30,532 nucleotides of DNA from Pseudomonadota bacterium (lineage in GTDB: Bacteria > Pseudomonadota > Gammaproteobacteria > Burkholderiales > Thiobacillaceae). How positions within the stretch are numbered: the stretch's first letter is position 1; each line of letters starts with the position of its first letter. The notes beneath the pieces are model-generated. The model saw nothing but the letters and a program-made list of their open reading frames with translations. It searched no databases and was not told the origin of the DNA. The translations under genes and the position numbers were made by a program. Location: NCBI GenBank assembly GCA_021802595.1, contig JAJZRT010000004.1, forward strand, positions 1-30,532, written 5' to 3'. Shown here piece by piece: positions 1 through 7,109 of the stretch.

Positions 1-64
1 ACTGCGCAAAAGCCGCAGCCAGCGCCGCCAGGCGCGCGTCGTAGTCCACGCCGCTTTCGTCCAC
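1..64 (-). CDS. Partial chromosomal flank gene, N-terminus (tentative)
   Basis: An open frame runs off the left edge of the window. It could start at a GTG (position 64) preceded by a GGAG..AGG-like ribosome binding site and would begin MDESGVDYDARLAALAAAFA. Only 21 codons are visible and I do not recognise the protein. The frame also stays open upstream into the tRNA fragment, so the start is uncertain. If real, it belongs to the host chromosome just outside the island. Confidence 0.3.
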   Translation of the reverse strand, partial: MDESGVDYDARLAALAAAFAQ

Positions 65-79
65 ACCTCGCTCCGTCTC

Positions 80-127
80 TGGTGCCGGCAGCGTGACTCG
101 AACACGCGACCTACCGCTTACAAGGCG
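80..127 (-). repeat. Left attachment site: displaced 3' half of tRNA-Thr
   Basis: This 48-bp segment matches the 3' half of the intact tRNA at 30303-30350: acceptor strand with CCA, T arm, variable loop and 3' side of the anticodon arm. Positions 108-127 and 30331-30350 are identical over 20 bp (GACCTACCGCTTACAAGGCG), the likely crossover core. The T stem differs: GCGTG/CACGC here, CCCCG/CGGGG in the intact gene, with pairing kept in both. There is no 5' half, so this is not a working tRNA. Confidence 0.85.
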
Positions 128-186
128 CGTTTCCGATCCTCTGCAAGCCGCGTAGTTGCTGGCTTTCGTACTGGATGATAGAGTTG

Positions 187-210
187 TTGTCACTCATTTG
201 TCACGCGAGG
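187..210 (+). promoter_or_regulatory. Candidate integrase/excisionase arm sites and int leader
   Basis: Two direct TTGTCAC boxes (187-193 and 198-204) lie just before the integrase start. The longer version TTTGTCACGCGAGG (197-210) nearly repeats at the other island end as TTTGTCACACCGAGG (30211-30225). Tyrosine integrases of this type use short arm sites on both sides of the core, so these are candidates. The final GAGG also serves as the ribosome binding site for int. Confidence 0.45.
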
Positions 211-215
211 CGACC

Positions 216-1262
216 ATGGCCACCATCCGCAACCGTGGAGCCTACCAGTGGCAGGCCATCGTGCGCCGGCGTGGCTACCCGCTGACCAGCAAGACGCTCG
301 ACTCCCGCAAGGAAGCACAATTGTGGGCACGTACGGTCGAATCCGAAATGGATCGCGGCGTGTACCTGCCGCGCAACGACGCCGAGCACACGCTGCTGCA
401 CGATCTGATCGAGCGCTATCGACGCGACGTGCTGCCGAGCAAGCGCGGCAAGCACTTCGGCCCTGCCTTGCGCGTTCTGGATGAACACCTCGGCAGGCGT
501 TCGCTCGCCGCGGTCACATCCAAGGTCGTCGCCGACTTCCGCGATGCGCGCCTGCGCAGCGGCCTGTCGGCCTCGACCGTGCGCAAGGAAGTGAACCTGC
601 TGTCGCGGATCATCGACCTTGCCGGCAAGGAATGGGGCATCGCACTGCCGACCAATGCCTGCAAGATGGTCTCGCGCCCGAAGGAAAACAATGCGCGTGA
701 GCGGCGCCTTGAAGAGGGCGAGGAAGCCTATCTGCTGGCGGCTTGTCCGCCACCGCTCGCTGCATTGGTGCGCCTGGCGCTGGAGTCTGGCGCGCGAGTC
801 GGCGAGCTGCTCGCACTGCGTTGGAAAGATGTGGATTTGGACAAGCACACTGCGTTGGTCCGCGGCATCGATGGCAATGGCATGAAGAATGGCGACGCGA
901 TCCGCGGCATCCCGCTCTCCTCAAAGGCCTGCGCGGTCCTCGCCACACTACCGCGCAGCAGCGAGCGCGTCATTCCCAACTGGCGTGGCGCGGACAGCGT
1001 GAACAAGCCTTGGGGCATCGCCCGTGCGCGTGCGCGCGCCGCATACGAATCCGATTGCAAAGTCGCAGGGCAAGCACTGCGCGCAGGATTCCTGGAGAAC
1101 CTGCACTTCCATGATCTGCGCCATGAAGCCACCTCGCGGCTCGTGGAACGCGGCGTGTTCGGTGACTTGGAGATTGCCGGCATCACCGGACACAAGACGC
1201 TGACCATGCTGAAGCGCTACACGCATCTGCGTACGCAAGACCTTGCGCGGAAGTTGGGATAA
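216..1262 (+). CDS. int: Tyrosine site-specific integrase
   Basis: This 348-aa protein is a phage/island-type tyrosine recombinase that would integrate and excise the island at the tRNA-Thr gene. An N-terminal AP2-like arm-binding region (MATIRNRGAYQWQAIVRRRG) is followed by a SAM-like core-binding domain and the catalytic domain. Catalytic residues are visible: Arg in SGARVGELLALRW, His and Arg in FHDLRHEATSRL, the second His in ITGHKTLTM, and the nucleophile Tyr at about residue 335 (KRYTHL). I chose the ATG at 216 over an in-frame start at 156 because it has a GAGG site and begins at the usual family N-terminus. The gene starts 88 bp inside the left attachment fragment, the normal place for int. 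Confidence 0.95.
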   Translation: MATIRNRGAYQWQAIVRRRGYPLTSKTLDSRKEAQLWARTVESEMDRGVYLPRNDAEHTLLHDLIERYRRDVLPSKRGKHFGPALRVLDEHLGRRSLAAVTSKVVADFRDARLRSGLSASTVRKEVNLLSRIIDLAGKEWGIALPTNACKMVSRPKENNARERRLEEGEEAYLLAACPPPLAALVRLALESGARVGELLALRWKDVDLDKHTALVRGIDGNGMKNGDAIRGIPLSSKACAVLATLPRSSERVIPNWRGADSVNKPWGIARARARAAYESDCKVAGQALRAGFLENLHFHDLRHEATSRLVERGVFGDLEIAGITGHKTLTMLKRYTHLRTQDLARKLG

Positions 1263-1462
1263 CGCGCAAACCGCACCTCAAGTCGGCCTCGGCCTCTGAG
1301 GGTAATCGCGAAGGCGCGGCGCTAGCGCGACAAGTTCGAGCCGCGAGGCGGGCAGTGGCACCGCTCCTCAGTACGAAACCTGCTTGCACGAGCCACCAGT
1401 GCTGATTGTGTTACTGAGAGTCGACGCATCAGGCGCTGACGCGGCAACTTCGCTTCGAGTGG

Positions 1463-1933
1463 TCACGGCTGATTGGAGCTAACGTAGCGCACTCCCTCTT
1501 CAGTCAGGCTGTACAAGCGCTGATGGAAGAGGGGCTGGCTGCCGCGAACGACGAGGCCGCAAGCCTCCAAGCGCATGGCAGCCGCTTCGCATTCCAATTC
1601 TGGAACGCGAGTTATCCGAGCAACTTGGCTCGCTTGCATGGCAGTGTTGGGGCTCGCAGCGAGTGTCGTGAGCAACGCTTGTTCCACTTGCGAAAGTAGA
1701 GCAGGCGGTGGCGGTGGCCTTGATCGGTTGAGCACCCTGATCGCGAGCACGAAGGCAACCGTCACCATGACAACCGGAAGCCATGGCAACGAGGCGAACA
1801 GCCATGCAAACCATGGGCTGTGCCAAGCCCAACTCGCCACCTTTAACAGCCATGCGGCAAGTCCTAGCAAGGCAAAGATCGCACCCGCCGTCTTGCCGTT
1901 TCTGTCGATCCAAGCTCGCATCGTCGCACTCAT
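1463..1933 (-). CDS. Two-helix membrane protein with C-terminal winged-helix domain
   Basis: This 156-aa protein has two hydrophobic segments near the N-terminus (about 16-36 and 40-66, AGAIFALLGLAAWLL and LPWLPVVMVTVAFVLAI), a short Pro-rich linker (PPPPPA) and a C-terminal region that reads like a winged helix (about 80-150: ALLTTLAASPNTAMQASQVA ending in YSLTEEGVRYVSS). It starts directly after the res stop codon (TAG then ATG, no spacer), so it is very likely the last gene of the type III RM operon. I do not recognise a named family. It could be a membrane-linked accessory of the defence operon or an unrelated passenger; the sequence does not decide. Confidence 0.75.
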   Translation of the reverse strand: MSATMRAWIDRNGKTAGAIFALLGLAAWLLKVASWAWHSPWFAWLFASLPWLPVVMVTVAFVLAIRVLNRSRPPPPPALLSQVEQALLTTLAASPNTAMQASQVARITRVPELECEAAAMRLEACGLVVRGSQPLFHQRLYSLTEEGVRYVSSNQP

Positions 1934-4723
1934 CTAGCCGATGTGCTTCGCGAGGATGTCCTGGATCTGATACGGCTCGAAGGCCACATCCCAGCACCAC
2001 GGCCCGAAGCCACCCTTCTCGTTAACGCCGCGCACCCACGCATCCAGCGCGGCGCGCTTGGCCTTGTTCTGCTCACTGTCGACGCCCTTGATCTCCAACA
2101 CCAGCGTCTTGCCGTTGGCGAGGCGGATCAGGAAATCGGGCAGGTAGCGCCGGCGCGAACCGTTCCAGAGGTAGTAGATCTGGAACCCGAGATGATCGTT
2201 CTTGACGTAGGCCTCGGCCTGATCCGTCGTCTCCAGCACGTTGGCGGTGTGCCCTTCCCATGAGCTGTCGCCGACCATGTAGTTGATCTGCGACTTCAGC
2301 GTGGCGATGGTCGGCTTGGTGGTGTACCAGGTCGACATCTCGCGCGTGCTGCCGATCGGGCGGTCTTCGTCGAACACCAGCTCGACGCGCTCAGCGTTGC
2401 GGGCATACACATGGCGCATCAGGTACTGCACGATCTGCTCGAGGTTCAGTGCCAGCAGGATGCGCTTGCGTAGCGGCTCCTGGTGGTACAGCGACGGGAT
2501 CACCAGCTTGTCGGAGTTGAAGAACCGGTCCATCAGTTGCACCAGTTGCATGCTGAGGTAGTCCGGGTTGCCTTTGTAGCCGGCACGTGCATCCTCGAAG
2601 GCGCGGCGGGAAGCACGGAACATCAGCCGCTGCAGACGGAAATCATCCGGCAACTGCTCAAGGTCGACGCGCTGCACTTTGCTCATGTCCGAAGCGCCGC
2701 CCAACGCCGGCGCCAGGTCCGCGCTGATCGGTGTTTGCGCCGGATCGATCTGCAGCGGCTCCATGGCCTCCCAATGCACGTCCAATTCCTCGCGCATCAC
2801 CGGGTCGATGCGCAACACATTCGGCCAGCGGATCTCGTAGGCATTGCGCTCGGTCAGCGATTCGATCTGCGTGCTCGGCTTGGGCGGTGGTGGCGCCACA
2901 CCGCCGCTGATGTCCTGGTAGATCGACAGCGGCACGCCAAACACATTGACGAACTCGGGCAGGAACAGGCCGTACTCGTCGGTTTCATAGCCCACGCGCC
3001 GCAGGCCACGTCCGATCACCTGCTCGCACAGCAGTTGGCTGGTGAAGGCGCGCAGGCCCATGATGTGGGTGACGTTCTTGGCGTCCCAGCCCTCGGACAG
3101 CATCGCCACCGAAATCACGTTCTGCAGGTTCTGGCCCGCCTTGCCGATCTTGCCCACGGTGTCGACGATGGCGCGCAGCACGTCCTCCTTGGGCTGTGCC
3201 AGCAGCTCGGCCTGGCGTTCGGCAGGCAGGCCTGAATCGCGCACGATGGCTTGCAGTTGCGCCTCGTAGTCCTTGTCAGCGGCAGCGCTTTCGCCCAGCT
3301 CGGCCTTCTCCAGCACCTTCGAGTCCACGCGCAGCAGGCGCGTGCGCGCATGCAGCTCCTGCCACCAAGCGTGGCCCTGCGCGAAGTAGTGCTCGATGCG
3401 AGCAGCGGTCTCGGTGCGATTGCACACGGTCAGCATCACCGGTGGAACCGTATGCTCAGCCTCTTGCCACGCGCGTGCGGTTTCGCGCCAATCGGCACCC
3501 AGCAGCGTGTAGGCGTGCTGCACCAGTTGCGGCAGCGCCTCGTGTGGCTGCGCGCCGCGCCGGTTCAAGTCCTCGTGAACTTCGCGCTCGCGGTACAGGT
3601 GATACAGCTTGGGGCGCAACGTGGCGGCGTTGGGCACCGCGCTGTCGCGTACGACTACGCGCGGCGTTTTCACCAGACCGGCTTCGATAGCGTCATTGAG
3701 GCCGAAGTCCGACACGATCCAGCCGAACAACCCTTCGTCGGTGTTGGTGCGGCCGGTGGGCGCAAACGGCGTCGCCGAAAGATCGAAGCAGCGCTGGATG
3801 CGGCGCGTCTTGTGCAGGCGATCCAGACCCTCGATCCAGCGCGTGGCCTCGTCCAGATCGATGCCACGTTCCTCGGCTTCGCGCTTGCTGATCTTGGTGT
3901 CGGCCGGGGTGCGGTAGGCGTGGTGTGCCTCGTCGTTGATCACCATCAGGTCCCGAAAGCCGGCGAGCTTGCCCAGCACCCGCCGGGTGTAGGCCTCGTC
4001 GGACTCGGCGCCCTTGCGCACCACCGAGCGCTCGGGTTCCTTCAGCGGCATCAGCGTGTGCCAGTTCTCCACCAGCAGCTCCGTCTGGTTCAGGCGCTGG
4101 CGCAGGGCATCGGACGGGCACAGGCTGAACTCGTCGTAGACATTGGCGCGGTTGCCGGGGTACAGCACCTGCAGCCGCTCGCGTACCGTCAGCCCTGGCG
4201 CCACGATGAAGATGGCACGCGTGAAGTCCTTGCTGCGCTTCGGGTAGGTCAGCGCGTTCAGCACTTGCCAGGTGATGATCATCGCCATCACGGTGGTCTT
4301 GCCGCTGCCGGTGGCCATCTTGCTGCACAGGCGCTCCCAGGGGCCGCCATCGCCGGGCACGAAGACGCCCTGCTTGAACTCGGCGCTGGCCTCGACGTAC
4401 CAGATCAAAGTCTCGATGGCCTCGAGCTGGCAGAAGTAGAACGGATACTGCCGCGCCTCACGGTCGTTCCAGTGCTCCAGCAGGCTGCGGGTGACGCTGG
4501 TGACCCCGGGGTAATCGGCCGCGCGCCAGGCTTCCACGCGCTCGCGGATGCGGTTGACCAGCTCCAGCGGCTCGGTGCGCCGGGTGTTGTTGCGGGTGTC
4601 GAAAATCTCGTAGCCGGCCGGGCGACGGCCTTCCACCAGCACCAGTTGGCCACTGCGCTCCGCCCAGTACCGGCTGGGCGCGTCGTAGGGGCGATTGACG
4701 ATCAGCGAGGCGGGGGTGCTCAT
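1934..4723 (-). CDS. res: Type III restriction enzyme, Res subunit (helicase-nuclease)
   Basis: The 929-aa protein is the translocase/nuclease subunit of a type III restriction-modification system. It acts in the cytoplasm with Mod and cuts DNA lacking the Mod methylation. Superfamily 2 motifs are clear: Walker A MATGSGKTT, DEAH box VINDEAHHAYRT, SAT motif FDLSATPFAPTGR, and motifs V/VI SEGWDAKNVTHI and CEQVIGRGLRR. Near the C-terminus a PD-(D/E)XK nuclease signature is visible (PDFLIRL...LVLEIKG). The ATG at 4723 is preferred over an upstream in-frame start because the 72 extra residues would be read out of the neighbouring RhuM remnant. Length and motif order are typical and no lesion is visible, so restriction is probably intact. 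Confidence 0.93.
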   Translation of the reverse strand: MSTPASLIVNRPYDAPSRYWAERSGQLVLVEGRRPAGYEIFDTRNNTRRTEPLELVNRIRERVEAWRAADYPGVTSVTRSLLEHWNDREARQYPFYFCQLEAIETLIWYVEASAEFKQGVFVPGDGGPWERLCSKMATGSGKTTVMAMIITWQVLNALTYPKRSKDFTRAIFIVAPGLTVRERLQVLYPGNRANVYDEFSLCPSDALRQRLNQTELLVENWHTLMPLKEPERSVVRKGAESDEAYTRRVLGKLAGFRDLMVINDEAHHAYRTPADTKISKREAEERGIDLDEATRWIEGLDRLHKTRRIQRCFDLSATPFAPTGRTNTDEGLFGWIVSDFGLNDAIEAGLVKTPRVVVRDSAVPNAATLRPKLYHLYREREVHEDLNRRGAQPHEALPQLVQHAYTLLGADWRETARAWQEAEHTVPPVMLTVCNRTETAARIEHYFAQGHAWWQELHARTRLLRVDSKVLEKAELGESAAADKDYEAQLQAIVRDSGLPAERQAELLAQPKEDVLRAIVDTVGKIGKAGQNLQNVISVAMLSEGWDAKNVTHIMGLRAFTSQLLCEQVIGRGLRRVGYETDEYGLFLPEFVNVFGVPLSIYQDISGGVAPPPPKPSTQIESLTERNAYEIRWPNVLRIDPVMREELDVHWEAMEPLQIDPAQTPISADLAPALGGASDMSKVQRVDLEQLPDDFRLQRLMFRASRRAFEDARAGYKGNPDYLSMQLVQLMDRFFNSDKLVIPSLYHQEPLRKRILLALNLEQIVQYLMRHVYARNAERVELVFDEDRPIGSTREMSTWYTTKPTIATLKSQINYMVGDSSWEGHTANVLETTDQAEAYVKNDHLGFQIYYLWNGSRRRYLPDFLIRLANGKTLVLEIKGVDSEQNKAKRAALDAWVRGVNEKGGFGPWCWDVAFEPYQIQDILAKHIG

Positions 4724-5076
4724 GCGCGATGCCCCACAGGGGTGGCGCCTGGCTCTGCCAGCATGTCCATGATCATGTCGAGGTTGTAGTACTGCAGCGT
4801 GCGGCGCACCGGGCGGCTGCCCTCGCGGTGAACCGTTTCCATCTTGGAAAGGGTTGCCTCGGGCAGCAGCTCGCCACTGCTGCACATGTTGCGCACACGC
4901 TTGAAAACAGCCAGTACCTGCCGCCAAACAGCGCCGCAAGCTGGGGCCGCGTCAGCCACGCGATGTCGTCGGCGATGCAGGCGTCGATCTCCTGCGCGCC
5001 ATCGGCGCTCTGGTACAACACCCCGGGCATTGTGCCGTGCGCCTCTTCCTTGCTTGGCATCCGCGCTCGTGCTCAT
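4720..5076 (-). pseudogene. Frameshifted, truncated RhuM-family remnant
   Basis: Two overlapping minus-strand frames together read like the N-terminal part of RhuM-family (virulence protein RhuM) proteins. The first gives VLYQSADGAQEIDACIADD and AWLTRPQLAALFGG; after about position 4925 the match moves to another frame, giving VFKRVRNMCSSGELLPEATL and LQYYNLDMIMDM. RhuM proteins are normally about 300 aa, so the rest is missing and the remnant runs straight into the res start. RhuM genes often sit between mod and res in type I and III systems, which fits this position. It is probably non-functional, although the frame upstream of res may still couple translation. Confidence 0.7.
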
Positions 5077-5184
5077 TACCAGCGTGATCACTTTCAGCGA
5101 TTTGATGCCACGGTCATCGACGATCTTCACCTGGATGCGGTGCCGCTTGCCGGGCTCGAAGGTCAGCGAAGCAGTCGCGGTCAT
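5077..5184 (-). repeat. Duplicate of the mod 3' end
   Basis: This stretch encodes a 36-residue tail (MTATASLTFEPGKRHRIQVK, then IVDDRGIKSLKVITLV) almost identical to the Mod C-terminus (PFEPGEHRRIAVK, IVDDRGIESLKVITLE) at 7106-7200. The DNA similarity includes the sequence around the mod stop and the following ATGAGC. The extra copy starts with an ATG overlapping the stop of the AlbA/ATPase gene and reads into the RhuM remnant, because the mod stop is lost. The simplest explanation is that mod-rhuM-res was the ancestral order and that the AlbA/ATPase gene entered with a duplicated mod end. Confidence 0.8.
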
Positions 5185-7109
5185 GTGTCACTCGTTCCGG
5201 TTGCACGGGTGCGGTAGGCCTGCTGCGGGTGGTTGGGCGTGTTGGGATAGAGCGGCTCAAGAAGACCCTCGCGAACCATCGGCGCGACATATTGAACGCG
5301 CAAAGTTTCTGCTTTGCGATCCAGCGCCACCGCCAGATCATTGAGGCCCCGGTCATGGCTCGAGCACAGTTCGAGAATGGCAGCTCTGACCAGCTCCGGG
5401 GCGGCGCGACGAGTCGCCCGAACCCGGGCTGCAGTTGGCGCCAGTCGGTTTTGGACATGCGCAAGATCAACAGCTCCAGCAGCTTCCGCGGAACCCGGGC
5501 CGCTATCCGGGGAGCTCGGCGGGATATCCGGGGAGCTCAAGGCGATATTCGGGAAGCTCGGGGCTGTATCCGGGTACTTCGAGGTGCCCGGATCGACCCC
5601 GCCGAGCGTGTATTTCATACCACGCCGCGCTCCATCGGCCACCAGATAGCCATCCTGGACCAAGCCTTTCAGCAGGAACGTGATGTCCCTAGGGTGCAGC
5701 GTCAGGATGTCCTGCAGGCTCTGGTTGGTGATCGTGCCATCTTGTGCGGCAGAGACCAGTACCTGGATTTGATCTGCCGAAAGCCTGCTCTGAATATCTG
5801 CCCCGAAGCGGCGCTGTAGTCTCCCCAGTGCCTCCTGCGACAGCATCGTGATCATCGGCAATTCGAGCACCACACGATCAGGCCGCAAGGTCTCGCGCAG
5901 CCGCGGTGATCGCCAATGCTGCGCAGCCCAGCTCTGGCGAATTTTGGCAATGCCCGAGCCGGCCTTGTCGCCCACGCCCAGCATCTGGAACATCCTTTGC
6001 AGCGACTTGTTGCGACACTCGCTGATGCTTCCCTGCAGCAACTGCTCGCGGGACAGCAGCAGAGTGCCCGGATTGGAAAAATCGATGTGGTCCACGTAGC
6101 GCTCGATCACGATGCCGCCCTGGCCGCTGTAGTCGGCATGGATGAGCGCGTTGACCAGCGCCTCCTGGAGCGCCTCGTGCACCGGCGTGGTGGATCGCCG
6201 ATAGCCCTCGGCATCAACCTGGAACGGCTGACGCACTCCCGGCCCCGAGGACAGCTTCACAATGACGCGCTGATAAAACTGGAACAGGTTGCCCTCCCAG
6301 GTTCCATCAAGTGTCAGCCTGTCCGACCAGCGCACCGATGCGTCATCGGTAAAGTGTTCGCGGTAGTCGAGCTGAAAGCCCGGCACGGCCGCCGGATCAC
6401 GGATAGCCTGCTCGCGGCCAAACATCAGCAGCCCGGCAACGGTAATGCCTTCACGGCCGCTGCTGCGATCCCTGCGCAAGCCGCCTAATTGTTCCAGCAG
6501 GCCGCGGTCGTCCTCCTGCAACCACGGATGCGTAGGCCTGAGCGAGGCAAACCGGTTGCGGTACTGCTGGATCGATTCGGCATGCAAATCCTCGAGCTTG
6601 AATCCCTCAAGGATGCGGCTGTCGGCCGGCTCGTCGGACTGGTCCGCAAACATGCGGCGCACCTCGTCCTCGGTACAGAGGTAATCGCCCTCGTGATTGC
6701 GCCGATAGGTACCCGCAAAGGGGCTGGGGCCAATGTAGACCGGGCGCTCCCTGCGCGTGGCGCGCGGCACGCGCATGCGGATCAGGTACAAGCCCGGCAT
6801 ATTTTCCAAGGGCAGCACCGCGATATCCGATTCCTGCAGCAGATTGCGACTGACCTTCCCGCGATTGTGCAGTTGATCCCAGAGCTGGCTGCGAAGTTTG
6901 TCGGGAGCCTCGATACCCTGAACCTGGGGAATGCCATCCTTCTGCGCCACGCCAAGCCAGATCGTGCCGCCATTGGTGTTGGCGAACGCGCTGTAGGTTT
7001 CCCACAGGCTGCCCGGCAGACCGCCGCGGGCGGACTTGAATTCCACCTCAAAGCCCTCGTCTTGCGAGAGCTCCTCGAACAGCTCCAGTTGTTGTTCCTG
7101 CGGGCTCAT
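5181..7109 (-). CDS. AlbA_2 (Schlafen-like) domain ATP-binding protein
   Basis: This 642-aa protein has an N-terminal AlbA_2/Schlafen-type domain (about 15-130, with EVEFKSARGGLPGSLWETYS and FANTNGGTIWLGV) and a GHKL-type ATP-binding region (about 315-410, HEALQEALVNALIHADY and GVGDKAGSGIAKI). Proteins of this plan are annotated as RecG-like ATP-binding regulators. The C-terminal part holds winged-helix-like segments and a low-complexity linker with repeated SSPD/SFPN units (about 510-540). It overlaps mod by four bases (ATGA) and is read between mod and res, so it is a translationally coupled third member of the RM operon. Its role is unknown: regulation of the operon or a nucleic-acid effector are both possible. 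Confidence 0.85.
   Translation of the reverse strand: MSPQEQQLELFEELSQDEGFEVEFKSARGGLPGSLWETYSAFANTNGGTIWLGVAQKDGIPQVQGIEAPDKLRSQLWDQLHNRGKVSRNLLQESDIAVLPLENMPGLYLIRMRVPRATRRERPVYIGPSPFAGTYRRNHEGDYLCTEDEVRRMFADQSDEPADSRILEGFKLEDLHAESIQQYRNRFASLRPTHPWLQEDDRGLLEQLGGLRRDRSSGREGITVAGLLMFGREQAIRDPAAVPGFQLDYREHFTDDASVRWSDRLTLDGTWEGNLFQFYQRVIVKLSSGPGVRQPFQVDAEGYRRSTTPVHEALQEALVNALIHADYSGQGGIVIERYVDHIDFSNPGTLLLSREQLLQGSISECRNKSLQRMFQMLGVGDKAGSGIAKIRQSWAAQHWRSPRLRETLRPDRVVLELPMITMLSQEALGRLQRRFGADIQSRLSADQIQVLVSAAQDGTITNQSLQDILTLHPRDITFLLKGLVQDGYLVADGARRGMKYTLGGVDPGTSKYPDTAPSFPNIALSSPDIPPSSPDSGPGSAEAAGAVDLAHVQNRLAPTAARVRATRRAAPELVRAAILELCSSHDRGLNDLAVALDRKAETLRVQYVAPMVREGLLEPLYPNTPNHPQQAYRTRATGTSDT

Noticed and set aside
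80..127. Left tRNA fragment as a functional tRNA
   Set aside because: The 5' half, including the D arm and 5' acceptor strand, is missing.
5490..5590. Possible CRISPR or regulatory repeat array
   Set aside because: The repeats are in frame and encode a Ser/Pro linker; there are no unique spacers. I saw no CRISPR array anywhere in the window.
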